This document shows positions 15,153-21,519 of a stretch of DNA of 21,519 bases, in pieces. The first letter of the stretch is position 1, and each line of letters opens with the position of its first letter. The notes under the pieces were generated by a model, which did not search any database, was not told the DNA's origin, and saw only the letters and a list, made by a program, of their open reading frames with translations. Made by a program: the position numbers and the translations under genes. Source of the DNA: Bacteroidota bacterium (GTDB lineage Bacteria > Bacteroidota > Bacteroidia > Chitinophagales > Chitinophagaceae); assembly GCA_023433755.1 (NCBI GenBank), contig JAEYUA010000205.1, positions 1 through 21,519 on the forward strand, given 5' to 3'.

Positions 15153-16775
15153 TTACAAAAACATTTTTTCGATCAGCTTCCGGTCATGATCATACACATC
15201 ATCGCGGAAATTGAGCTGACCTCGTTCATCAACCCAGGCGGTGTAGTATGTAATCACCACCGGTACCGGGTCTTTAAGCTTCACAAATTTTTCAGTGCCG
15301 GCATTCATGGCCGCGTTGATTTTGGACGGAGTCCATTCAGGCTGGTCCTGCAAAAGATAGTTTGCCATTTTTTCAGGTTCAGCCAGCCTGATACAACCAT
15401 GACTAAAGGCCCTTTTATCTTTTTTGAAAAGTGATTTGGAGGGTGTGTCATGGAAATAGATATTGAAACTGTTCGGGAACAGGAATTTCACTTTTCCCAG
15501 TGCATTGCCCGGACCGGGTTTTTGCCTGATACTGGGTAAGCCACCTTCACCGCCTGTTTGTTCCATATTCTGGCTGGCGAGGTAATTGGGATTGCTGGCC
15601 ATGGCCGGCAGGATCTCATTCTTCACAATACTGGGAGGTACGTTCCAGTGCGGACTGAATACCACCTGGTTGAGGTCACCGTTAAACATCATGGTGTTAT
15701 GGCCTTCCTTTCCTACCACTACTACCATATCAAAAGCTTTTTGTTTGCCTTCGTACATGTGCAGCATGAATTCGGGTATGTTCACCAGGATCAGCCTTCC
15801 ACTTGGTTCTACAGGCATCCACCGCATTCTGCCTAGGTTCATCAGCATTTGCTGTACTCGTTGACCCGCAGTTACATTCAGGTCTTTAATCAGTTCCGCA
15901 TCTGCAATTCCATCGGGTGTGTATCCAAACATCACCTGGGCTTTTTTCACAGCCATTTCCAATGTGTCGGTAAAGAGGGATGATGTATCGGAAGCGGGAA
16001 GCTCGCCCGTAACCTGCAATCTTCTTTTAAGGGCCACCACAGCAGGATCACTGCTTCCTTTCTTGAGTGATTTTTTTGTATTGATCTGGGGCCATCCGCC
16101 TGCTTTGGCAATATTATAATAACGGCCCAGTTGTTCCTTCAACAAGCGGTAGCGCTCGTGCACATCATCGAAATATTTATCGTCCTTGTGTTTTTTATTA
16201 AGCAGTGAATCGGCCACCTGCATGGCATCCTGCTTTTTGAAAGGAATGAAACGCTCCATTTCCTTTCTTTTTACATAACCATCCTCGAAATTACTCAGCA
16301 TGTACATGAGAAAGTGCTGGGTGAGGGTAAGTTCTGTTTGTATAAAGGATTCGGATGCGCTGGCCCGGAGGTTTTCTTCTGATATCAGGGCTTCCATTCT
16401 TTTCTGGAGAACCTTGTCCTTGAGCGTTGTATCATTTTCATAATTGGCCGCGTAATCATGAAGGTTCCAGAAACCCAGGGCCTGCTCAGTTAGGCCATCA
16501 TCGCTGAACCAGGCAAACTGGAAATTGCGGGTATTATAAAAACTGCGCATGCGGCGGGTGATCTTATCATCCAGTTTTTTTTCAACTATAAATTTCTCCA
16601 TCTCCAAACTATCGAAGAACAGGGTGGAGTAGGAGTTGGCTTTTGTGATGCTGTAATCGCGTTTGCTGATCTTTTTTTCAGATTCGGGTTTGGAGCTGTT
16701 ACCTTCCTGGCTGTCACCGTCATTACAGGAGGCAAGCAAGAGAAGGCCAAGGCCGTACAAAAAGATTTTCTTCAT
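15153..16775 (-). CDS. L,D-transpeptidase lipoprotein (YkuD domain, YcbB-like)
   Basis: Predicted to cross-link peptidoglycan stem peptides (3-3 links) or anchor proteins to them in the periplasm. It has 540 residues. The N-terminus MKKIFLYGLGLLLLASC has a lipobox with C17, so it is a lipoprotein. A large helical N-terminal region follows. A peptidoglycan-binding domain lies at about residues 245-300 (VVALKRRLQVTGELP, then AQVMFGYTPDGIAD). The YkuD catalytic domain begins near 320 (MPVEPSGRLILVNIPEFML). The active-site motif is SHGCIRLAEP near residue 455, with the catalytic Cys in HGC and the preceding conserved His in FHDTPSKSLF. The order of domains is that of the large YcbB/LdtD-type enzymes. 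It is divergent from the small gene at 17003, with a 227-base gap holding an inverted repeat. Confidence 0.88.
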   Translation of the reverse strand: MKKIFLYGLGLLLLASCNDGDSQEGNSSKPESEKKISKRDYSITKANSYSTLFFDSLEMEKFIVEKKLDDKITRRMRSFYNTRNFQFAWFSDDGLTEQALGFWNLHDYAANYENDTTLKDKVLQKRMEALISEENLRASASESFIQTELTLTQHFLMYMLSNFEDGYVKRKEMERFIPFKKQDAMQVADSLLNKKHKDDKYFDDVHERYRLLKEQLGRYYNIAKAGGWPQINTKKSLKKGSSDPAVVALKRRLQVTGELPASDTSSLFTDTLEMAVKKAQVMFGYTPDGIADAELIKDLNVTAGQRVQQMLMNLGRMRWMPVEPSGRLILVNIPEFMLHMYEGKQKAFDMVVVVGKEGHNTMMFNGDLNQVVFSPHWNVPPSIVKNEILPAMASNPNYLASQNMEQTGGEGGLPSIRQKPGPGNALGKVKFLFPNSFNIYFHDTPSKSLFKKDKRAFSHGCIRLAEPEKMANYLLQDQPEWTPSKINAAMNAGTEKFVKLKDPVPVVITYYTAWVDERGQLNFRDDVYDHDRKLIEKMFL

Positions 16776-16885
16776 ATGGATGAGATTTACAAATCACATG
16801 CCTTTAATTGTCCGCTGATGGCGCTGCTTCTTTTAGGAATCTTTAAGAAAAACTGTGGAAGATTAATCGCTGTTTTATCGGGAAA

Positions 16886-16970
16886 TTTCACGCAAAGACG
16901 CGGGGTACGCAAAGAAATAGTTACGAGAATCCATAATTGCATCTTTATTTCTTTGCGCCTTTGCGTGAAA
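16886..16970. repeat. Imperfect inverted repeat of the CGCAAAG type
   Basis: The left arm begins TTTCACGCAAAGACGC (16886-16901) and ends GCAAAGAAAT. The right arm (16947-16970), read in reverse complement, begins TTTCACGCAAAGGCGC and ends AAAGAAAT. The arms match except for one base and a 9-base insertion, GGGGTACGC, in the left arm. The loop is about 28 bases. It lies in the gap between two divergent genes (16776-17002), where I see no other feature. Similar CGCAAAG-rich intergenic repeats occur, as I remember, in many Bacteroidota genomes; no transposase is attached here. Confidence 0.6.
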
Positions 16971-17002
16971 CCCTCATTTTTACACTCATTAAATTATTTG
17001 AT

Positions 17003-17263
17003 ATGTCTAAATGCAATTTCAGCATCAGCTTTACCGGAACACCGGATGAAGTATATAATAAGGCAAAAACGGCGGTGGAAAAACAGGGAGGCAACTTCTC
17101 CGGCGACCAGTCAGCCGGCAGTTTCCAGATCAATGTTTTTGGTAATATCAGCGGTAACTACAGTGTTTCAGGCAATCAACTCGATATTGTGATTGAAGAT
17201 AAACCGATGATGATCCCCTGTTCCGCCATTGAGAATGTGCTGAAAAGCCAGATAGGCGGTTAA
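17003..17263 (+). CDS. Small conserved-looking protein of unknown function
   Basis: A protein of 86 residues from ATG 17003 (MSKCNFSISFTGTPDEVY). The frame could be extended upstream only with non-ATG codons into the inverted repeat. It has no signal peptide or membrane segment. The pattern is strand, helix (PDEVYNKAKTAVEKQGG), then several short strands (SFQINVFGNISGNYSVSGN, QLDIVIEDKP) and a final helix. This loosely resembles small proteins annotated as polyhydroxyalkanoate-system proteins, but I would not assign that. It precedes atpD on the same strand, and the atpD promoter starts 17 bases after its stop, so it is probably a separate unit. Confidence 0.65.
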   Translation: MSKCNFSISFTGTPDEVYNKAKTAVEKQGGNFSGDQSAGSFQINVFGNISGNYSVSGNQLDIVIEDKPMMIPCSAIENVLKSQIGG

Positions 17264-17279
17264 AAGAGATAAAATCAAA

Positions 17280-17310
17280 TTGGCAATTTACCCATGCCCC
17301 CTTACCTTTG
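17280..17310 (+). promoter_or_regulatory. Bacteroidota-type promoter of atpD-atpC
   Basis: TTG (17280-17282) and TACCTTTG (17303-17310) are separated by 20 bases. This is a full match to the -33 TTG and -7 TAnnTTTG elements read by the primary sigma factor of Bacteroidota. Transcription would start near 17316, giving a leader of about 65 bases before the atpD ATG. Confidence 0.75.
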
Positions 17311-17319
17311 CAGCCGAAA

Positions 17320-17349
17320 TTGAAAACCCGCTCTGAAATGGGTTTTCAA
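17320..17349 (+). promoter_or_regulatory. Perfect 10-bp hairpin in the atpD leader
   Basis: TTGAAAACCC (17320-17329) and GGGTTTTCAA (17340-17349) pair perfectly around a 10-base loop. The hairpin lies just after the predicted transcription start and 30 bases before the ATG. No T-run follows on either strand, so it is not an intrinsic terminator. A role in mRNA stability or translation of the ATP synthase genes is a guess. Confidence 0.6.
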
Positions 17350-17379
17350 AGCGAAAAAATCCTCTTTTAAAAGCTAAAT

Positions 17380-18879
17380 ATGGCAAAAGTCGGTAAGGTA
17401 AAACAGATCATCGGCGCCGTTGTGGACGTACAGTTCGAAGGCAGCCTTCCTGAAATCTATAATGCATTGGAAATAAAAAGGGAAAACGGTGACACCCTGG
17501 TACTCGAGGTGCAGAACCACCTGGGTGAAGACAGTGTGCGCACTATTGCCATGGACGGTACCGAGGGTTTGACCCGCGGTGTGGACGTGGTGGATACCGG
17601 TGCTCCCATCACCATGCCGGCCAGCGACCAGATCAAAGGCCGCCTGTTCAATGTAACAGGTGATCCAATTGATGGACTGCCCCCCGTACCAAAAGTTGGT
17701 GGCCGCCCCATTCACTCCAAACCCCCGGCATTCGAAAATCTTTCGACTGCATCTGAAATATTATTTACCGGTATCAAGGTAATTGACCTGATTGAACCTT
17801 ATTCCAAAGGTGGTAAGATCGGTCTCTTTGGTGGTGCGGGTGTAGGTAAAACCGTATTGATCCAGGAATTGATCAACAATATCGCGAAAGCTTATGCGGG
17901 TGTTTCCGTATTCGCTGGTGTGGGTGAAAGAACCCGCGAAGGAAATGACCTGATGCGTGAGATGATCGAGGCCGGTATCATGAATTACGGTGAAGCCTTC
18001 AAACACAGCATGGAAGAAGGCGGATGGGATCTTTCCAAAGTAAACATGCAGGACCTTTCTGAATCAAAGGCAACTTTCGTATTCGGACAAATGAACGAAC
18101 CTCCCGGGGCCCGTGCCCGTGTGGCCCTTTCAGGTCTTACCATTGCTGAATATTACCGCGATGGCGATGGCACAGGTAAAGGCCGCGACATCCTGTTCTT
18201 TGTTGATAATATCTTCCGTTTCACCCAGGCAGGTTCCGAAGTATCAGCTCTCTTAGGCCGTATGCCTTCAGCGGTAGGTTACCAGCCTACGCTGGCAACT
18301 GAAATGGGCCTGATGCAGGAGCGTATCACTTCAACCAAGAATGGTTCCATTACTTCCGTACAGGCGGTTTATGTACCGGCGGATGACCTTACCGATCCGG
18401 CGCCGGCTACAACCTTTGCCCACCTGGATGCCACAACGGTATTGTCGCGTAAGATCGCTGACCTTGGTATCTATCCCGCGGTGGATCCACTGGATTCCAC
18501 TTCAAGAATCCTTACACCGGCAATTGTTGGTGATGCGCATTATAACTGCGCCAACAGGGTGAAACTGATTCTCCAGCGTTATAAGGAATTGCAGGATATC
18601 ATTGCCATCCTTGGTATGGATGAACTGAGCGATGAAGATAAATTAACAGTAAGCCGTGCACGCCGTGTGCAGCGTTTCCTTTCACAGCCATTCCACGTAG
18701 CAGAAGCCTTTACGGGTCTGAAAGGTGTACTGGTTCCGATCGAAGAAACCATCCGTGGTTTCAATATGATCATGGACGGTGAAGTGGATGAATATCCTGA
18801 AGCAGCGTTCAACCTGGTAGGAAGCATTGATGATGCGATCGAAAAAGGTAAGAAATTACTGGCCCAGGCTCAGGGATAA
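17380..18879 (+). CDS. atpD: ATP synthase F1 subunit beta
   Basis: Catalytic subunit of F1, which makes ATP from ADP and phosphate on the cytoplasmic face of the membrane. It has 499 residues; the family length is usually 460-500. The P-loop GGAGVGKT is at 151-158. GERTREGNDL carries the conserved catalytic Glu of the beta family. ALLGRMPSAVGYQPTLATEMG is the catalytic-interface region, and MDELSDEDKL is the DELSEED lever that contacts gamma and epsilon (here DELSDED). The gene has its own promoter (17280-17310) and leader hairpin and is followed after 71 bases by atpC. The other ATP synthase genes (a, c, b, delta, alpha, gamma) are not in the window, so atpD-atpC stand apart here. Confidence 0.98.
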   Translation: MAKVGKVKQIIGAVVDVQFEGSLPEIYNALEIKRENGDTLVLEVQNHLGEDSVRTIAMDGTEGLTRGVDVVDTGAPITMPASDQIKGRLFNVTGDPIDGLPPVPKVGGRPIHSKPPAFENLSTASEILFTGIKVIDLIEPYSKGGKIGLFGGAGVGKTVLIQELINNIAKAYAGVSVFAGVGERTREGNDLMREMIEAGIMNYGEAFKHSMEEGGWDLSKVNMQDLSESKATFVFGQMNEPPGARARVALSGLTIAEYYRDGDGTGKGRDILFFVDNIFRFTQAGSEVSALLGRMPSAVGYQPTLATEMGLMQERITSTKNGSITSVQAVYVPADDLTDPAPATTFAHLDATTVLSRKIADLGIYPAVDPLDSTSRILTPAIVGDAHYNCANRVKLILQRYKELQDIIAILGMDELSDEDKLTVSRARRVQRFLSQPFHVAEAFTGLKGVLVPIEETIRGFNMIMDGEVDEYPEAAFNLVGSIDDAIEKGKKLLAQAQG

Positions 18880-18950
18880 TTCCTGCCCCGAATGGGTTTG
18901 ATGGATAATTTTTTTAACCTTAAATATTCCATTGAGGTGGAACAAAAGGT

Positions 18951-19205
18951 ATGACTTTAGAAATATTAACACCGGAAAAAAAGATCTACAGCGGCGATGT
19001 TTATGGTGTGCAGATGCCGGGTATCAGCGGTTCCTTTGAGGTGCTTGACAAACACGCGCCACTGGTGAGTGCTTTAAAAGCGGGCAGGGTAAAAGTGCTG
19101 AGAGATAAGCAGCATACCACCAGCTTTGATATCCAGGGAGGTTTTGTGGAAGTGCTGAATAATAAAGTGACTGTGTTGGTGGAAGGCGCGATCGCTGTTG
19201 ATTAA
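18951..19205 (+). CDS. atpC: ATP synthase F1 subunit epsilon, short form
   Basis: Central-stalk subunit that joins gamma to the c-ring. It has 84 residues starting MTLEILTPEKKIYSGDV, with the motifs VQMPGISGSFEVLDKHAPLV and FDIQGGFVEVLNNKVTVLVE of the N-terminal beta-sandwich. The C-terminal helical hairpin, present in epsilon subunits of 130-140 residues and able to block ATP hydrolysis, is absent; the frame ends right after the sandwich (EGAIAVD) with no sign of a frameshift. Short epsilon subunits are, as I recall, usual in Bacteroidota. A Shine-Dalgarno-like AAAAGGT lies directly before the ATG. A strong terminator follows within 20 bases, closing the atpD-atpC unit. Confidence 0.93.
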   Translation: MTLEILTPEKKIYSGDVYGVQMPGISGSFEVLDKHAPLVSALKAGRVKVLRDKQHTTSFDIQGGFVEVLNNKVTVLVEGAIAVD

Positions 19206-19224
19206 TTTGGTAAAATATAATTTC

Positions 19225-19252
19225 AAAACTCCCGTATTGCGGGAGTTTTTTT
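19225..19252 (+). terminator. Rho-independent terminator of atpD-atpC
   Basis: ACTCCCG (19228-19234) and CGGGAGT (19240-19246) pair around TATTG. Flanking AAA/TTT (19225-19227, 19247-19249) extends the stem to 10 bp, and a T-run follows to 19252. Read on the minus strand it is followed by TTTTGAAATT, so it may also stop transcripts from the yqgE side. Confidence 0.9.
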
Positions 19253-19259
19253 ATTTGTG

Positions 19260-19382
19260 TCAGTCATCATCATCATTTTCTTTTCTCCGGATCTTGAAAG
19301 TCCTTCTTGGTTTTTTTCCTGTATTGATTTTAGAAAAATACCAGAAGAAAGCCATCAGCATGAAAAGAAAGAAAAACAACAT
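19260..19382 (-). CDS. Possible 40-residue single-helix membrane protein
   Basis: A small reading frame from ATG 19382 to TGA 19260. It reads MLFFFLFMLMAFFWYFSKI, then NTGKKPRRTFKIRRKENDDDD. That is one hydrophobic helix of about 18 residues, a strongly basic stretch, and an acidic tail of four Asp, which looks like a small inner-membrane protein and not random translation. It lies 50 bases after the stop of yqgE on the same strand, and its stop is eight bases from the atpC terminator, which could serve both strands. No Shine-Dalgarno sequence is clear. I know of no family, and a chance frame cannot be excluded. Confidence 0.45.
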   Translation of the reverse strand: MLFFFLFMLMAFFWYFSKINTGKKPRRTFKIRRKENDDDD

Positions 19383-19432
19383 AATTGTTGAATTGATTTT
19401 TTAAATGAATTTCTTCCTGGAGGTTTCTTCAA

Positions 19433-19984
19433 TCAGTTCAACTGAGGATCTATCGGGAAATTGATCATCATTTCAAACTCACCGCCGAGGTGTTTGAGTG
19501 AATCTTTCCAGATCTCTTCTGCATTGGGATGAAAGACCAGTTTTCGCACGGCCTCCACCGTGAGCCAGGTTTTTTCATTCATCTCCGTAGCAAGTTGACC
19601 TGCACTCCAGCCTGAATAACCAATATAAAAACGGATCTTTTCAGGGTCGGCCTGCCCGCTGTTGATCAGGTTTATAACGGCATCAAAATCACCTCCCCAG
19701 TACACACCCTTCATCACCTCCACACCACCAATGATCTCATCGGGATAACGGTGCAAAAAATGAATGGTATTCATCTGCACAGGTCCTCCATAATACACCG
19801 GTAATTTATGACCTTCTACTTCGGGAATCAATTCATCCAGTGTGTTCTCATACTGGCGGTTCAAAACAAAACCAATGGTGCCATCTTCCCTGTGCTCGGT
19901 CAGGAACACAACCGTGCGCATAAAGTTGGGATCTTTCAGGAAAGGATCTGCGATCAACAATACGCCTGGTGCAGGTTGTACCAT
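19433..19984 (-). CDS. YqgE/AlgH family protein
   Basis: Member of the UPF0301 family. AlgH was linked to alginate regulation in Pseudomonas, but the biochemical role remains unclear. The start is taken at ATG 19984 (MVQPAPGVLLIADPFLKDPNF, 183 residues), which fits the usual family opening (GxLLIAxPxLxDPNF). The frame stays open to ATG 20023, but the extra 13 residues (MLCLIFNTYSLTI) would cover an inverted repeat in the divergent promoter region. Family motifs follow: RTVVFLTEHREDGTIGFVLNR, then VYYGGPVQMNTIHFLH and the late YIGYSGWSAGQLATEM segment. It is divergent from the histidine kinase gene. The small frame at 19260-19382 lies downstream on the same strand. Confidence 0.9.
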   Translation of the reverse strand: MVQPAPGVLLIADPFLKDPNFMRTVVFLTEHREDGTIGFVLNRQYENTLDELIPEVEGHKLPVYYGGPVQMNTIHFLHRYPDEIIGGVEVMKGVYWGGDFDAVINLINSGQADPEKIRFYIGYSGWSAGQLATEMNEKTWLTVEAVRKLVFHPNAEEIWKDSLKHLGGEFEMMINFPIDPQLN

Positions 19985-20013
19985 AATGGTAAGTGAATAA
20001 GTGTTAAAAATAA

Positions 20014-20032
20014 GGCATAACAATCTTATGCC
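20014..20032. promoter_or_regulatory. Inverted repeat between yqgE and the histidine kinase gene
   Basis: GGCATAA (20014-20020) and TTATGCC (20026-20032) form a perfect 7-bp inverted repeat around CAATC. It lies 24 bases before a perfect -7 box on the plus strand and about 30 bases before the preferred yqgE start. It could be an operator serving both genes. Confidence 0.4.
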
Positions 20033-20055
20033 ACCTATTTTGCCAATTGGCTCAA

Positions 20056-20063
20056 TATTTTTG
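20056..20063 (+). promoter_or_regulatory. -7 element of the histidine kinase promoter
   Basis: TATTTTTG matches TAnnTTTG and lies 33-40 bases before the GTG start at 20096. No TTG is found at 19-21 bases upstream; TTTTG ends 13 bases before it. It is a partial promoter match. Confidence 0.4.
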
Positions 20064-20095
20064 TAAACACGATTTTTTCCACCATATTGCCTGAA

Positions 20096-21427
20096 GTGAA
20101 ACGCATTTTCCCGATAATCCTGATACTGATAACGCTCTCGCTGTTTGGAATTATTTATATCCAGATCGAATGGCTGAAGAATATGGTGCTGCTCCGGAAA
20201 GACCAGGTGGAGCAGAAAGTGGAGGATGTGGCCAGGAAAATAGGTGAGGACCTGACCCAGTACAAAGCTGCCCCGCTTGCGCCCAACAAGATTTTCCCGG
20301 AGAATAATTTTTCTTTCGAATATTCCAGGATCTACAGCGTAAGCCAGCGTTTTACTTCACAGGAAATTCATAAAAAAATAGAGGACGCTTTTGCAGCCAA
20401 CAAACTTGATAATATTCCTTTTGAATTCGCGCTCATCACCCAGAGGGAAGATGAAATGCCCCATGCTGAAAGACAATCCAATAATTTCGCTTCCTGGTAT
20501 GAGGACACCCAGAATCATTACCAGACCCATGTAGCCCTGGTACCTCCCAGTGCTTCACCGGCTGAAAACCTGGCACCTGATGAATGGCTCATTATTGTTG
20601 TGCCCAGTGTTACGGACATCGTATATAAAAGTCTCCGGTTACCTATTGGCATTGCCATATTGTTTACGTTGGTGATTTGCGCGGCCTTTGGACTTACACT
20701 CCGCACCATGCTGCGGCAGAAAAAGCTCAGCGAGATAAAGAACGATTTCATCAATAACATGACGCATGAGTTCAAGACACCTATCGCTACCATTTCATTG
20801 GCGGTTGATGCCATCAAGAATGATAAGGTGCAGCGTGATCCTGAAAAGCTCGGCTATTTCAGCAGTATTATAAAAGAAGAGAATCAAAGAATGAACCGGC
20901 AGGTGGAAACCATCCTGAAGTCTGCCCTGATGGACAGGCAGGAGGTGCAGCTAAATAAAAAACCTTTGCATGTTCACCAGATCATCAATGATGTGGCAGA
21001 TAATTTCATTTTGCGTCTGCAGGAAAAACAAGGTGCACTTGAAATGGATCTATCAGCTACTGATGACCTCATAGAAGCTGATGAAGTACACATGTCCAAT
21101 CTCGTGAACAACCTGATGGATAACGCAGTGAAGTATTCCAAGGAGAATGTACCACCATTAATCAAACTGAGCACCTCATCCAACAATAAAAAATTCATCA
21201 TCCGCATCGATGATAATGGCATCGGTATGAGCCGTGAAACGCTCAAACGTATCTTCGAAAAATTTTACCGTGCCCATACAGGCAATATCCATAACGTAAA
21301 AGGTTTTGGGCTGGGCCTGAGTTATGTGAAGACGGTGATCGAAGGTCATGAAGGTTCCATCAAAGCCGAGAGTACTCCGGGCAAGGGAAGCAGTTTCACC
21401 ATAGAGCTTCCACTCAAGAAAGACTAA
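20096..21427 (+). CDS. Membrane sensor histidine kinase
   Basis: Two-component sensor of 443 residues if started at GTG 20096 (KRIFPIILILITLSLFG); TTG 20087 is the alternative. No in-frame ATG occurs before the first membrane helix, so the start is non-ATG in any case. The order is TM1 (about 4-24), a periplasmic domain of about 150 residues without a family I recognise, TM2 near 180-205 (IAILFTLVICAAFGLTL), then directly the HisKA domain with the phospho-acceptor His in NNMTHEFKTPIATIS. The ATPase domain follows, with N-box NLVNNLMDNAVKYSKENV, G1 DDNGIGMS, F-box FEKFYR and G2 GFGLGLSYV. No HAMP domain is visible. No response-regulator gene adjoins: upstream is divergent yqgE and downstream convergent queA, so its partner is encoded elsewhere. 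Confidence 0.92.
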   Translation: MKRIFPIILILITLSLFGIIYIQIEWLKNMVLLRKDQVEQKVEDVARKIGEDLTQYKAAPLAPNKIFPENNFSFEYSRIYSVSQRFTSQEIHKKIEDAFAANKLDNIPFEFALITQREDEMPHAERQSNNFASWYEDTQNHYQTHVALVPPSASPAENLAPDEWLIIVVPSVTDIVYKSLRLPIGIAILFTLVICAAFGLTLRTMLRQKKLSEIKNDFINNMTHEFKTPIATISLAVDAIKNDKVQRDPEKLGYFSSIIKEENQRMNRQVETILKSALMDRQEVQLNKKPLHVHQIINDVADNFILRLQEKQGALEMDLSATDDLIEADEVHMSNLVNNLMDNAVKYSKENVPPLIKLSTSSNNKKFIIRIDDNGIGMSRETLKRIFEKFYRAHTGNIHNVKGFGLGLSYVKTVIEGHEGSIKAESTPGKGSSFTIELPLKKD

Positions 21428-21519
21428 TCATTTCTCCATAACAAACTGCTGTCACCATAACTCAGGAAGCGGTAATCATGATCGAGCGCATGCCGGTAAA
21501 CTTTTCTCCAGTCCTCACC
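21424..21519 (-). CDS. queA: tRNA preQ1(34) ribosyltransferase-isomerase QueA, C-terminal end only
   Basis: QueA makes epoxyqueuosine at position 34 of tRNA from preQ1 and S-adenosylmethionine. Only the last 31 codons lie in the window. Read on the minus strand they give EDWRKVYRHALDHDYR followed by FLSYGDSSLLWRND and a TAG stop. The W-x-x-x-Y-x-x-A-L...YRFLSYGD pattern is the characteristic QueA C-terminus. The TAG stop (21426-21424) overlaps the last bases of the convergent histidine kinase gene. The rest lies beyond the right edge. Confidence 0.85.
   Translation of the reverse strand, partial: GEDWRKVYRHALDHDYRFLSYGDSSLLWRND

Noticed and set aside
19198..19404. Plus-strand frame of 68 residues after atpC
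   Set aside because: It overlaps the atpC end, runs through the terminator and shows no family sequence.

Overview
The window looks like a chromosomal segment of a Bacteroidota bacterium, most likely of the Chitinophagaceae or a close relative. The basis is a promoter of the lineage type before atpD (TTG, 20 bases, TACCTTTG), few clear Shine-Dalgarno sequences, a dihydroorotase with the DDQVHFREPG signature, an 84-residue ATP synthase epsilon subunit, a RemB-like outer-membrane protein and a short MutS-family ATPase. No taxonomic search was possible.

Layout. 1-1088 (-): start-proximal part of the replicative helicase gene dnaB. 1089-1663: a long non-coding stretch with DnaA-box-like sites and a terminator. 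1664-3454 (-): RemB-like outer-membrane protein. 3481-7784 (+): dihydroorotase, short MutS-like ATPase and an exported M1 metallopeptidase. 7784-9575: an array of ACCTCSGAGGT palindromes, mostly in pairs, with recurring spacers, enclosing a gene for a RAYT (REP-associated tyrosine transposase). It fills the gap between two convergent housekeeping genes. 9641-11311 (-): dihydrolipoamide acetyltransferase (E2). 11444-13740 (-): a small membrane protein gene directly behind dnaX. 13906-15075 (-): GNAT-like protein. 15153-16775 (-): L,D-transpeptidase lipoprotein. 17003-17263 (+): small unknown protein. 17380-19205 (+): atpD-atpC with a clear promoter, a leader hairpin and a terminator. 19260-19382 (-): possible 40-residue membrane protein. 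19433-19984 (-): YqgE/AlgH. 20096-21427 (+): sensor histidine kinase, overlapping by 4 bases the end of queA (-), which leaves the window.

Most genes are core functions: replication (dnaB, dnaX), pyrimidine synthesis, pyruvate oxidation, ATP synthesis, cell wall and tRNA modification. The accessory part is the RAYT/palindrome island. Four observations stand out: that island, with a composite unit of about 266 bp; a run of nine A in the dnaX message, placed where slippage would yield a gamma-like short form; a cluster of DnaA boxes beside dnaB; and a perfect 10-bp hairpin in the atpD leader.
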